Shown here: positions 1-6,533 of the stretch, in pieces
How positions within the stretch are numbered: the stretch's first letter is position 1
Layout of the letters: every line of letters begins with the position of its first letter
From: UBA830 sp036339975
GTDB taxonomy: Bacteria > Pseudomonadota > Alphaproteobacteria > MPNO01 > UBA830
Assembly (NCBI GenBank): GCA_036339975.1
Contig: JAYYZV010000149.1
Span: forward strand, 1 to 6,537
DNA: 6,537 nucleotides
Reading direction: 5' to 3'
The notes under the pieces: model-generated
The model's input: only the letters and a program-made list of their open reading frames with translations
Databases searched by the model: none
Told to the model about the DNA's origin: nothing
Program-made: the position numbers and the translations under genes

Positions 1-1732
1 GCTCACGAAGTGATGCATGAAGCAAATGGGTGACAGAGTGGTTCGCCCTCATTCGCTTTCGGCGCTCACCGTCGACGCGCATCTCGACGGCATCTTCTTT
101 AGCGAGAGATCCCCGTCGCATTTCACCGATGTGAACATGTAAGTCATCGAGTCGCTTGACCGTATCGCTTACTGCGAATTCGCCCCCTTCAGACGTAAAG
201 AGCAAGCCCTCGTCACCCAGCTGCCCGCCAGATTCCGCGTAGAACGGCGTCTGATTGGTCACTACCATGCCGCTCTGCCCACCTTCCAGTCTTTCAGCAG
301 GCTCCCCATCCACGACTATCGATGCTATCACGCCCTCAGCTACTTCAGTGTCGTAGCCGAGAAACTCGCTGGCTCCGCTCTCCTCGCGAACGTCGAACCA
401 GACCTCTTCTGTCATCGCCTCTCCCGAACCTGCCCACGCCTTGCGCGCGGCCTCCCTTTGACGGTTCATTGCGACATCGAATCCTAACTCGTCAACCTCG
501 CGGTTCTGCCCGCGCAGAATGTCCTGAGTGAGGTCGAGTGGAAATCCAAACGTGTCGTAGAGACGAAAGGCAACGTCACCTGAGAGCGTTTCCCCATCCC
601 CGAGTTTATTGGTCTCGTCCTCGAGTAGCCGCAATCCGCGCGCCAACATTTCCTTAAAGCGGGTCTCTTCGAGTTTAAATGTCTCTTCGATAAGCGTTCT
701 CGCACGGACGAGTTCGGGGAACGCGTGGCCCATCTCCGTCACCAGCGAGACCACGAGGCGCCACATCAACGGTTCATCACAGCCCAACAGATGCGCATGC
801 CGCATGCCGCGCCGCATAATCCGCCGCAATACGTAGCCCCGTCCCTCGTTCGACGGCAATACGCCATCTGCAATCAGGAAGCTGCAGGCCCGCAGATGAT
901 CGGCAATGACACGGTGCGACACCGCCCGGTCTCCGTCGGCCGGCGTATCGGAAGCTTCCGCTGAGGCCTCGATCAATGTGCGTATCAAATCCGTGTCGTA
1001 ATTGTCATTCTTGCCTTGCAAAAGAGCGGCAATTCGCTCCAACCCCATACCCGTATCGATTGAGGGTTTCGGTAGGTTGACCCTTTCTTCCGGCGTCAAT
1101 TGTTCAAATTGCATGAAGACAAGGTTCCATATTTCTATGAACCGGTCACCATCCTCGTTGGCACTTCCAGGAGGTCCTCCTGGTATGGACGAGCCGTGGT
1201 CGTAGAAAATCTCGGAGCACGGTCCACAGGGGCCCGTATCGCCCATTGCCCAAAAATTGTCCGACGTTGGAATGCGGATGATCTTGTTGTCTGAAAGCCC
1301 TGCGATCTTCCGCCACAAGGTCACCGCGTCTTCATCCTCCGAATACACCGTCACCAACAAGCGCGACGGGTCGAGGTGATATTCTTTAGTAACTAAGTTC
1401 CAAGCGAGTTCGATTGCCACATCTTTGAAATAATCACCAAAGGAAAAATTTCCCAGCATCTCGAAGAACGTGTGGTGCCGGGCAGTGTAACCGACATTCT
1501 CCAAGTCATTGTGCTTACCGCCGGCCCGAACGCATTTCTGCGACGTCGACGCCCGCGAATAGGGCCGATGTTCGGAACCGACAAAGACGTTCTTAAACTG
1601 AACCATCCCCGCGTTAGTAAACAGCAGCGTTGGGTCATTCCTCGGCACCAGCGGCGAAGAGGGTACGATCTCATGTCCGTTCTTCTTAAAGTAGTCGAGA
1701 AAGCCGCTACGGATATCGCTCACACTCGTCAT
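1..1732 (-). CDS. alaS: Alanyl-tRNA synthetase, N-terminal 577 residues (3' end cut off by the window edge)
   Basis: Cytoplasmic class II synthetase that charges tRNA-Ala with alanine and clears mischarged Ser/Gly-tRNA-Ala. The frame is open from ATG at 1732 to the left edge without a stop. The start reads MTSVSDIRSGFLDYF, typical of AlaRS. The catalytic domain follows: FTNAGMVQFK (about residues 42-51), RHHTFFEMLGNFSFGDYF (class II motif 2 region, around residues 90-107), FWAMGDTGPCGPCSEI (around 160-175) and IDTGMGLERIAALLQG (motif 3 region, around 227-242). The editing domain begins further on, and its zinc-binding HxxxH motif is visible as HSVTHLLH with histidines at 565 and 569. The later Cys/His ligands and the C-Ala domain lie outside the window. 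There is no in-frame ATG upstream of 1732; a weak AGAGA ribosome site lies 8 bases before it. It follows recA, but a terminator separates the two, so it probably has its own promoter. No damage is seen. Confidence 0.97.
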   Translation of the reverse strand, partial: MTSVSDIRSGFLDYFKKNGHEIVPSSPLVPRNDPTLLFTNAGMVQFKNVFVGSEHRPYSRASTSQKCVRAGGKHNDLENVGYTARHHTFFEMLGNFSFGDYFKDVAIELAWNLVTKEYHLDPSRLLVTVYSEDEDAVTLWRKIAGLSDNKIIRIPTSDNFWAMGDTGPCGPCSEIFYDHGSSIPGGPPGSANEDGDRFIEIWNLVFMQFEQLTPEERVNLPKPSIDTGMGLERIAALLQGKNDNYDTDLIRTLIEASAEASDTPADGDRAVSHRVIADHLRACSFLIADGVLPSNEGRGYVLRRIMRRGMRHAHLLGCDEPLMWRLVVSLVTEMGHAFPELVRARTLIEETFKLEETRFKEMLARGLRLLEDETNKLGDGETLSGDVAFRLYDTFGFPLDLTQDILRGQNREVDELGFDVAMNRQREAARKAWAGSGEAMTEEVWFDVREESGASEFLGYDTEVAEGVIASIVVDGEPAERLEGGQSGMVVTNQTPFYAESGGQLGDEGLLFTSEGGEFAVSDTVKRLDDLHVHIGEMRRGSLAKEDAVEMRVDGERRKRMRANHSVTHLLHASLRE

Positions 1733-1748
1733 GAAGCCGTTCTCTGAC

Positions 1749-1804
1749 TTGCCGTGTCTCGCATGGCCAAATGCACCTTGTATTCATACGCTGCAACACG
1801 GCAA
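1749..1804 (-). promoter_or_regulatory. Perfect 9-base inverted repeat in the alaS leader, with a weak promoter candidate
   Basis: On the minus strand TTGCCGTGT (1804-1796) is matched by ACACGGCAA (1757-1749), a perfect 9-base inverted repeat with 38 bases between the arms. A weak -35/-10 pair, TTGCCG and TACAAG with 16 bases between, overlaps the distal arm and the spacer, so transcription could start inside the repeat. E. coli AlaRS is known to repress its own gene by binding a palindrome that flanks the transcription start. That this repeat has a similar role is inference. It could instead form an mRNA hairpin close to the alaS start codon, or be chance. Confidence 0.4.
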
Positions 1805-1890
1805 ATACCCGTTACAGCCCTCTAAAGCGTTCTACCCCGCACCCCATGTGAAGTCTAGCGGCGGCCCGAAAGCCCGCCCGACGCCTATAC

Positions 1891-1915
1891 AAAAAATGGC
1901 GCCGTAAGGCGCCAT
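1891..1915 (-). terminator. Rho-independent terminator of recA
   Basis: On the minus strand ATGGCGCC, a TTAC loop and GGCGCCAT form a perfect 8-bp GC-rich stem (1915-1896). A run of T residues follows directly (to 1891). It begins 24 bases after the recA stop codon. It should end the recA transcript and separate recA from alaS. Confidence 0.93.
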
Positions 1916-1939
1916 CCGCTTTACCTAAAAATGCGATGA

Positions 1940-3046
1940 TTAGTCCGCTTCGGGCTCTGCCGCGATCGCCGAAACGTCCTCACCATCATTTTCATTTGGA
2001 CTGCCTTCGAGCATCTGTTCGGAAATCAGGCCCGCATTCTCGCGCACGCGATGTTCGATGGCGTCAGCGATCTCAGTATTTTCCTTAAGGAACTGCTTCG
2101 CATTCTGCCGGCCTTGGCCAATGCGCTGACTGTCATAAGAAAACCAGGCGCCCGATTTCTCAACGATCCCACCGGCAACACCAAGGTCAAGCAAGTCGCC
2201 GGTCTTGGAAATCCCCTCACCGTACATAATGTCGAACTCAACCATTTTGAAAGGCGGCGCCATCTTGTTCTTGACCACTTTAACCCGGGTCTGGTTGCCC
2301 ACCACATCGTCGCGATCCTTGATGGCACCAATGCGACGAATATCCAAACGGACGCTGGCGTAGAACTTGAGCGCATTGCCGCCGGTGGTCGTCTCAGGGC
2401 TGCCAAACATGACGCCGATTTTCATACGAATTTGATTGATGAAAATCACCATGCAACGGGAACGGTTGATCGAACCAGTCAGCTTTCGAAGCGCCTGACT
2501 CATGAGCCGCGCATGCAAACCAACGTGACTGTCGCCCATCTCTCCCTCAAGTTCGGCTCGTGGCACCAAAGCAGCAACAGAATCGATCACCAACACATCG
2601 ACGGCACCCGACCGCACCAGCGTATCAGCGATCTCAAGCGCCTGCTCGCCGGCATCGGGTTGCGAAATCAGTAGATCGTCGATATCCACGCCGAGTTTTT
2701 TGGCATATCCGGGATCGAGCGCGTGTTCCGCGTCCACGAATGCACACGTACCACCTGTCTTCTGCGCTTCAGCAATGACATGCAGCGCCAATGTCGTCTT
2801 GCCCGAACTTTCGGGTCCGTAAATCTCGACGACACGTCCGCGTGGCAAGCCGCCAATACCAAGCGCAATATCAAGGCCAAGAGAGCCCGTCGATACAGCT
2901 TCGATATCAACCGCCTGCTCACGTTGGCCGAGCTTCATAATCGAGCCTTTGCCGAAGGACCGCTCAATCTGACCGAGCGCTGCCTCGAGAGCTTTTTCCT
3001 TGTCCATGGCGTCCTTTTCGACGAGGTGCAGTGGGCTTGTGGCCAT
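1940..3046 (-). CDS. recA: RecA recombinase
   Basis: DNA-dependent ATPase that forms filaments on single-stranded DNA, drives strand exchange and stimulates LexA self-cleavage in the SOS response. With the ATG at 3046 the protein has 368 residues, against about 350 for typical RecA. Visible are the N-terminal helix (MDKEKALEAALGQIERSFG, 14-32), Walker A GPESSGKTT (77-85), FVDAEHALDP (103-112), the Walker B strand VLVIDS (151-156), loop L1 around EGEMGDSHVG (167-176), INQIRMKIGVMFGSPETTTG (203-222, including loop L2), and an acidic C-terminal tail. I chose this start because it has an AAGGGA ribosome site 8 bases upstream and gives the usual alphaproteobacterial N-terminus (LVEKDAMDK). An upstream in-frame TTG at 3142 would overlap the promoter and LexA box and is rejected. 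The gene is single, SOS-controlled by its LexA box, and ends in a strong terminator. All key motifs are intact. Confidence 0.98.
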   Translation of the reverse strand: MATSPLHLVEKDAMDKEKALEAALGQIERSFGKGSIMKLGQREQAVDIEAVSTGSLGLDIALGIGGLPRGRVVEIYGPESSGKTTLALHVIAEAQKTGGTCAFVDAEHALDPGYAKKLGVDIDDLLISQPDAGEQALEIADTLVRSGAVDVLVIDSVAALVPRAELEGEMGDSHVGLHARLMSQALRKLTGSINRSRCMVIFINQIRMKIGVMFGSPETTTGGNALKFYASVRLDIRRIGAIKDRDDVVGNQTRVKVVKNKMAPPFKMVEFDIMYGEGISKTGDLLDLGVAGGIVEKSGAWFSYDSQRIGQGRQNAKQFLKENTEIADAIEHRVRENAGLISEQMLEGSPNENDGEDVSAIAAEPEAD

Positions 3047-3054
3047 ATTGCTTT

Positions 3055-3060
3055 TCCCTT
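3055..3060 (-). promoter_or_regulatory. Ribosome binding site of recA
   Basis: AAGGGA on the minus strand lies 8 bases before the ATG at 3046. It fixes the recA start at residue MATSPLHLVEK rather than at the upstream TTG codon, whose extra 32 residues do not resemble RecA. Confidence 0.8.
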
Positions 3061-3110
3061 GCTTGATGCTCAAGACCTCGCGGCTCTTGACGTCGTTAAT
3101 GATGATAAGA

Positions 3111-3142
3111 ATTATATGTACCGTTTTTGTTCCAATATGCAA
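3111..3142 (-). promoter_or_regulatory. recA promoter region
   Basis: On the minus strand TTGCAT (3142-3137) can serve as -35. The -10 is ambiguous: a perfect TATAAT (3116-3111) lies 20 bases further on, while the poorer TACATA (3120-3115) gives a 16-base spacer. Either choice puts the transcription start near 3104-3109 and leaves a leader of roughly 60 bases before the recA ATG. The region is AT-rich compared with its surroundings. The LexA box directly touches the -35 element. Confidence 0.55.
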
Positions 3143-3157
3143 GTTCTTTTTTTGTTC
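3143..3157 (-). promoter_or_regulatory. LexA (SOS) box of recA, alphaproteobacterial direct-repeat type
   Basis: The plus strand reads GTTC, seven T residues, GTTC (GAAC-A7-GAAC on the minus strand). This is an exact match to the direct-repeat LexA operator GTTC-N7-GTTC known for Alphaproteobacteria and is unlike the palindromic CTG-N10-CAG box of gammaproteobacteria. It abuts the putative -35 element of recA, where bound LexA would block RNA polymerase. Another GTTC lies at 3129-3132, but with a 10-base gap that does not fit the rule. Confidence 0.88.
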
Positions 3158-3193
3158 TATTATTTGTTTCGCAATATCAATAACTAGTAAATA

Positions 3194-4005
3194 TTAACCG
3201 TTGAATCGGCGCGAGACATCGAGCGCGCTTTTTACCGATCCGGCCAACGACTTCAAACTGAACGGCTTTGCCAAAAAAGGAGTTTCTCTATCGACTCGAC
3301 CTCGCGGGCGACAGATTCTTCGGTACAGTCCAAGATGCAAATGACAGAAGTGTCCGGCGCCGCATCCCACGCAGAACCGATGGCTACGGCCATTTGCAGA
3401 CGTTGCAAGGCGCCAGCGTTTGCTGTCGCTCGAAAGCAAGCAACTGACGGAATAGCAAAGCGTCACAATTTGCATTCTGCTTTATCTGCATTACGTCAGC
3501 GAAAGGTTCCTCGCCCGGCCAACAAGACTTGAACAGCGAATCGCAGAAACCGATCATCGCCGTCAATAGTTTGTCAAAGTCGCGGGCGATCCCGCCGGCT
3601 AGTTGCCAGACCGCCTGCATTTTCGGCGATTGGGTGAAGTGTGTCTCCAACCATTTTTGTTCTGTTGTCTCGATCAGACGCAAAAGGACCTGGACCGCAA
3701 AACCCAGTTCATATGCCAACGGCGCTGCATACAACGACACAATCAGTCCATATCGTCTGCGAGCAGAGCGTCGGCCGGTATGCCACCATCAGCACCGCGG
3801 AGCACCTCCGTAAACCGTTCAGTTGCCTGAGCCCGCGCCTCCTCCGCCAAGAAGCCAATGAACGAGGCGCCGAGAGGCTCCTCGGAGCCCATCAACTCCT
3901 GAAACTCGAATTGCACTCGCAGTTATTGTAAGCGCCATCAAACAGGACGACGCCGATCGACAGCTTGCCGAAGAGCCGACAAAACAAGGCTTCAATGTCA
4001 TAGCA
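3194..4005 (-). pseudogene. cckA: Decayed cckA-like hybrid histidine kinase (PAS, DHp and receiver remnants)
   Basis: Remnant of the hybrid kinase that heads the CckA-ChpT-CtrA phosphorelay. Reading down the minus strand: a PAS-like piece with LSIGVVLFDGAYNN (about 3963-3922) continues after a one-base loss near 3901 as QELMGSEEPLGASF and on to PADALLADDMD, then a TGA at 3745-3743. After another one-base loss it resumes as LYAAPLAYELGFAVQ and runs through the histidine domain (SPKMQAVWQLAGGIARDFDK, LLTAMIGFCD, MQIKQNAN, RQLLAFERQQTLAP) to a TAG at 3386-3384. A new frame holds the late receiver part (APDTSVICILDCTEESVARE). One more shift near 3283 leads to TPFLAKPFSLKSLAGSVK and the stop at 3196-3194. 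Missing are the N-terminal membrane part, the HATPase domain and the receiver phospho-acceptor region. The H-box histidine is arginine. Assignment to CckA rests on motif wording and on position between flhB and recA, not on a database search. It is very unlikely to give a working kinase. Confidence 0.88.
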
Positions 4006-4038
4006 CTTCTCGCAATAGGCGTCTGGACTCAAACAATG

Positions 4039-5151
4039 TCAGCTGACTGCCGACATTCCGGCATCCGCAACATCCTGTTCGGGCAGAGTGCGTCCCTTCA
4101 CGTTCCAGACGTAGTTAATGATCTCTGCAACCGCCTGATAGTGCTCCTCCGGCACCTCTTCGTCGATGTCGACACCGAAATAGAGAGCCTGCGCCAACGG
4201 CTTGTTTTCCATGATCGTAATATCGTGTTCTTCGGCAATCTCACGGATTTTGAAAGCGACAATATCCTGTCCTTTTGCGACGACGACCGGGGCACTCATG
4301 GTGTCCGGGTCGTACTTCATGGCAACGGCGAAGTGCGTCGGGTTGGTGACCACGACGTCTGCATCCGGCACCGCCTGCATCATGCGGCGCTGGGCGCGTT
4401 CCATTCTTACCTTCCGAAGACGCTGTTTCGCCGTCGGGTCACCTTCTGTCGTTTTGTGCTCATCCTTCACCTCCTGCTTGGTCATGCGCAAATTACGGTT
4501 GTGTTCCCACCGCTGATACAGGAGGTCGATGATAGCGATGACAATCATCACTGCCAGAACCCCGGTGAATAGAATAACCACCAATTCGTGCAATTGGCCC
4601 GGCAGAGATGCGATCTCGTATGTTGGCAAGACATCAAGACGCTCAAAGGTCGGAAGTAGCAGGACGGCCGTCACGCTTCCAACAATTCCTATCTTGAAAA
4701 TGCCTTTGATGAACTCGACAACCTGCCGACCGGAAAAGATACGCTTCGCACCAGTTATTGGATTGAACCTGCTTAATTTCGGTTGCAGCGCCTTTGGCGA
4801 GAACGCGAATCCATTTTGTAGTACGCCAGCACCAATTGCGACGATGGTAAATAGAATGAACGGCAGAGATAATATCCGCAGGAAATCGATCAGCAGCTTC
4901 GAGATAACCTCGATCATATTGCCGCTATCGAATGGGATGGCATGCGGCCGCTCAAAAAATTGCATCAGCATGTCCCGGAGATCCGCCACCATATCGTCCG
5001 CAAACATGATCAACACGACAGCACCCGCCAGCAGCAGCATGAAGGTATTGATCTCCCTGCTGACCGCAACCGACCCTTTCTCGCGCGCATCCGCGAGCTT
5101 CTTAGCCGTCGGTTCTTCTGTTTTCGATGACTTGTCTGTATCTTCTGACAT
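4039..5151 (-). CDS. flhB: Flagellar type III export switch protein FlhB
   Basis: Inner-membrane component of the flagellar export gate. Its cytoplasmic domain cleaves itself and switches export from rod/hook to filament substrates. The protein has 370 residues, normal for the family. The charged N-terminus contains the typical TEEPTAKKLADAREKG (11-26), followed by four hydrophobic segments at roughly 35-53, 84-110, 149-166 and 188-211. A conserved linker (LRMTKQEVKDEHK, 221-233) leads to the autocleavage motif NPTH at 270-273, with cleavage expected between N270 and P271. The C-terminal domain holds VVAKGQDIVAFKIREIA and ENKPLAQALYFGVDID. The ATG lies 6 bases after the fliR stop with no strong ribosome site, which suggests translational coupling. 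It is the last intact gene of the flagellar run; the cckA remnant follows. Confidence 0.97.
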   Translation of the reverse strand: MSEDTDKSSKTEEPTAKKLADAREKGSVAVSREINTFMLLLAGAVVLIMFADDMVADLRDMLMQFFERPHAIPFDSGNMIEVISKLLIDFLRILSLPFILFTIVAIGAGVLQNGFAFSPKALQPKLSRFNPITGAKRIFSGRQVVEFIKGIFKIGIVGSVTAVLLLPTFERLDVLPTYEIASLPGQLHELVVILFTGVLAVMIVIAIIDLLYQRWEHNRNLRMTKQEVKDEHKTTEGDPTAKQRLRKVRMERAQRRMMQAVPDADVVVTNPTHFAVAMKYDPDTMSAPVVVAKGQDIVAFKIREIAEEHDITIMENKPLAQALYFGVDIDEEVPEEHYQAVAEIINYVWNVKGRTLPEQDVADAGMSAVS

Positions 5152-5157
5152 GATCCA

Positions 5158-5922
5158 CTAGTTTGGCACAAAAAAGAAGTTCAGCGAAGCCTCGAAACGC
5201 TCAATGAACCATAACAATGTCGACGATATGACCAGCGAGAAAATGACGAGCGCAATCATAATCTGAAGCGGAAGTGCCACAAAAAAGACCGGCATCTGAG
5301 GCTGAAGGCGGGCGAGCAAACCCATTCCCGTGTAAAACACGATAGCGAATACGATAAACGGCGTTGCAAACTGCATGGCCAATACGAAGCTTTTGCCAAG
5401 CAGTTTCGCAAATGTTTCCGCGAATTCACCAAGGATGGGCACGACACCTGGAACGAACAAATTGTAACTGTCCGAAATTGCAAAGAATATGAGGTGATGT
5501 GTATCCGTCGCATAAACTAGGAGCAATCCACCCAATGACAAAAGAACAGCGGGAAGCGTCCCTTGATCTGCCAACATGGGATTAAAAACCTGGGCAGCGG
5601 AAAATCCGCTGAGAAAAGAAATAATCGTTCCGCCCCAAGCCAAGGCAGTAAATAGAAACCGCACCATCATACCGATCGCAAATCCAATAAGCATCTCGCC
5701 GGCGACTAAAATGAATAGTCCGCTGACGTCGACCGGCAGTGCGGGAAGACGTGCCGACACTACAGGTGTCACGACCGCTGTTAACCCAAACCCAAACAGC
5801 AGGCGAACCCGCATCGAAATGTACTGCTCGCCAATACCGGGGAGCACGACCAAGGTCGCGCCGAGGCGCGTAAAAACCAAGAAATACGCAAAGACCTCTT
5901 CGGACAGCGGCTGATATAACAT
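5158..5922 (-). CDS. fliR: Flagellar export gate membrane protein FliR
   Basis: Polytopic inner-membrane protein that assembles with FliP and FliQ into the export pore at the centre of the MS ring. It has 254 residues, the usual length. Hydrophobic segments are visible at about 9-29, 40-56, 68-92, 122-138, 178-204 and 211-238. Family-typical stretches are RLGATLVVLPGIG (19-31), ISFLSGFSAAQVFNP (101-115), and near the end GMGLLARLQPQMPVFFVALP (199-218). The ATG is 10 bases after the fliQ stop and the stop is 6 bases before flhB, so it is an internal operon gene. Its ribosome site is weak, consistent with coupling. No damage or unusual feature is seen. Confidence 0.97.
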   Translation of the reverse strand: MLYQPLSEEVFAYFLVFTRLGATLVVLPGIGEQYISMRVRLLFGFGLTAVVTPVVSARLPALPVDVSGLFILVAGEMLIGFAIGMMVRFLFTALAWGGTIISFLSGFSAAQVFNPMLADQGTLPAVLLSLGGLLLVYATDTHHLIFFAISDSYNLFVPGVVPILGEFAETFAKLLGKSFVLAMQFATPFIVFAIVFYTGMGLLARLQPQMPVFFVALPLQIMIALVIFSLVISSTLLWFIERFEASLNFFFVPN

Positions 5923-5932
5923 CTACCAGTGC

Positions 5933-6205
5933 TTATCCACTGCCAAGGCCAATTATCTTGTCAGCAACGCCTTCCATGAACGTCCGCATAGTCGCGAGCA
6001 TAAATGGGAGGAAAACGATCAGGGAGAAAAAGACGATCAATATCTTCGGAACGAAGGTAAGGGTCATTTCCTGAATGGAGGTCAACGCTTGGAACAGCGA
6101 AATGACCAGGCCCACGACGAGACCGACAAGCATTATAGGTGTGGTGACCTGAAGCAAAGTCAGGATCGCATCCCGCATGAAATCCAGCGCTTGAGCCTCG
6201 TTCAT
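5933..6205 (-). CDS. fliQ: Flagellar export gate membrane protein FliQ
   Basis: Small inner-membrane subunit of the FliPQR export pore. It has 90 residues, the family length. Two hydrophobic segments, about 15-38 and 50-72, are separated by the strongly conserved FQALTSIQEMTLTFVPKI (38-55), which identifies the family clearly. The ATG at 6205 is 8 bases after the fliE stop and the stop is 10 bases before fliR. An adjacent overlapping minus-strand frame (5961-6272) is a shadow of this gene and fliE. Confidence 0.98.
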   Translation of the reverse strand: MNEAQALDFMRDAILTLLQVTTPIMLVGLVVGLVISLFQALTSIQEMTLTFVPKILIVFFSLIVFLPFMLATMRTFMEGVADKIIGLGSG

Positions 6206-6213
6206 GCGTTAGC

Positions 6214-6525
6214 CTAGATCGGCATCCGCATGATTTGCTGATAGGCGGCAAGAACTCGATCACGCACGGCAACGACGGTTTGCAAGGTCATTTCGGCATT
6301 GGATACCGCTGTCACGACCTCAGTCAGATCCGCCTCACCCGCTACCGCAGCGGCAGTGACCCGCTCGGAATGCTTACCAGCTTGGATCGACTGCGTCGCG
6401 AAATCCTTAACGAGATCGACTAAACGGCTCTGGCCAGGTCGCACGCTTGCACCCATACCTTCGCTTTCGCCGAGCTTTGCCGCCTTATCAAAAGCAGCGG
6501 CCGCATCAATCGGACTAATAGCCAT
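6214..6525 (-). CDS. fliE: Flagellar basal-body protein FliE
   Basis: Small exported protein that links the MS ring and export gate to the proximal rod; it is among the first substrates exported. It has 103 residues, the usual length, and no signal peptide, as expected for a type III substrate. The N-terminus (MAISPIDAAAAFDKA) is variable. The C-terminal half carries the conserved core with VVTAVSNAEMTLQTVVAVRD (70-89) and VLAAYQQIMRMPI (91-103), helices that resemble rod proteins. The ATG is set by a GAGG ribosome site 8 bases upstream. In many Alphaproteobacteria flgB and flgC lie just upstream; here that region is outside the window. Confidence 0.96.
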   Translation of the reverse strand: MAISPIDAAAAFDKAAKLGESEGMGASVRPGQSRLVDLVKDFATQSIQAGKHSERVTAAAVAGEADLTEVVTAVSNAEMTLQTVVAVRDRVLAAYQQIMRMPI

Positions 6526-6533
6526 AAAACTAA

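Noticed and set aside
1393..1747. Open frames on both strands within the start of alaS (93 codons minus, 91 codons plus)
   Set aside because: The minus one is alaS read out of frame and the plus one is antisense; the true alaS frame covers the same bases with clear motifs.
2051..2674. A 207-codon open frame on the plus strand inside recA
   Set aside because: It is the antisense shadow of the well-conserved recA; the translation resembles no family and there is no ribosome site of note.
3047..3142. A longer recA starting at the TTG at 3142
   Set aside because: The extra 32 residues do not look like RecA, the codon touches the LexA box and lies inside the promoter, and the ATG at 3046 has a good ribosome site.
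3209..3233. GCGCG...CGCGC hairpin followed by five T on the plus strand
   Set aside because: The stem is only 5 bp with a 10-base loop, no plus-strand gene leads into it, and the bases are explained by the end of the receiver-domain remnant.
3529..3931. Several overlapping plus-strand open frames (75 to 96 codons) opposite the kinase remnant
   Set aside because: They overlap one another, lack family features, and the minus strand explains the same bases as cckA-like sequence.
3819..4001. A 60-codon minus-strand frame starting at 4001 as a separate small gene
   Set aside because: It is out of frame with the PAS-like text in the same bases, and its glycine/serine-rich sequence looks like an off-frame reading.
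4529..5161. A 210-codon open frame on the plus strand opposite flhB
   Set aside because: Antisense shadow of flhB, rich in Ser/Arg/Thr as expected from reading an intact membrane-protein gene backwards.
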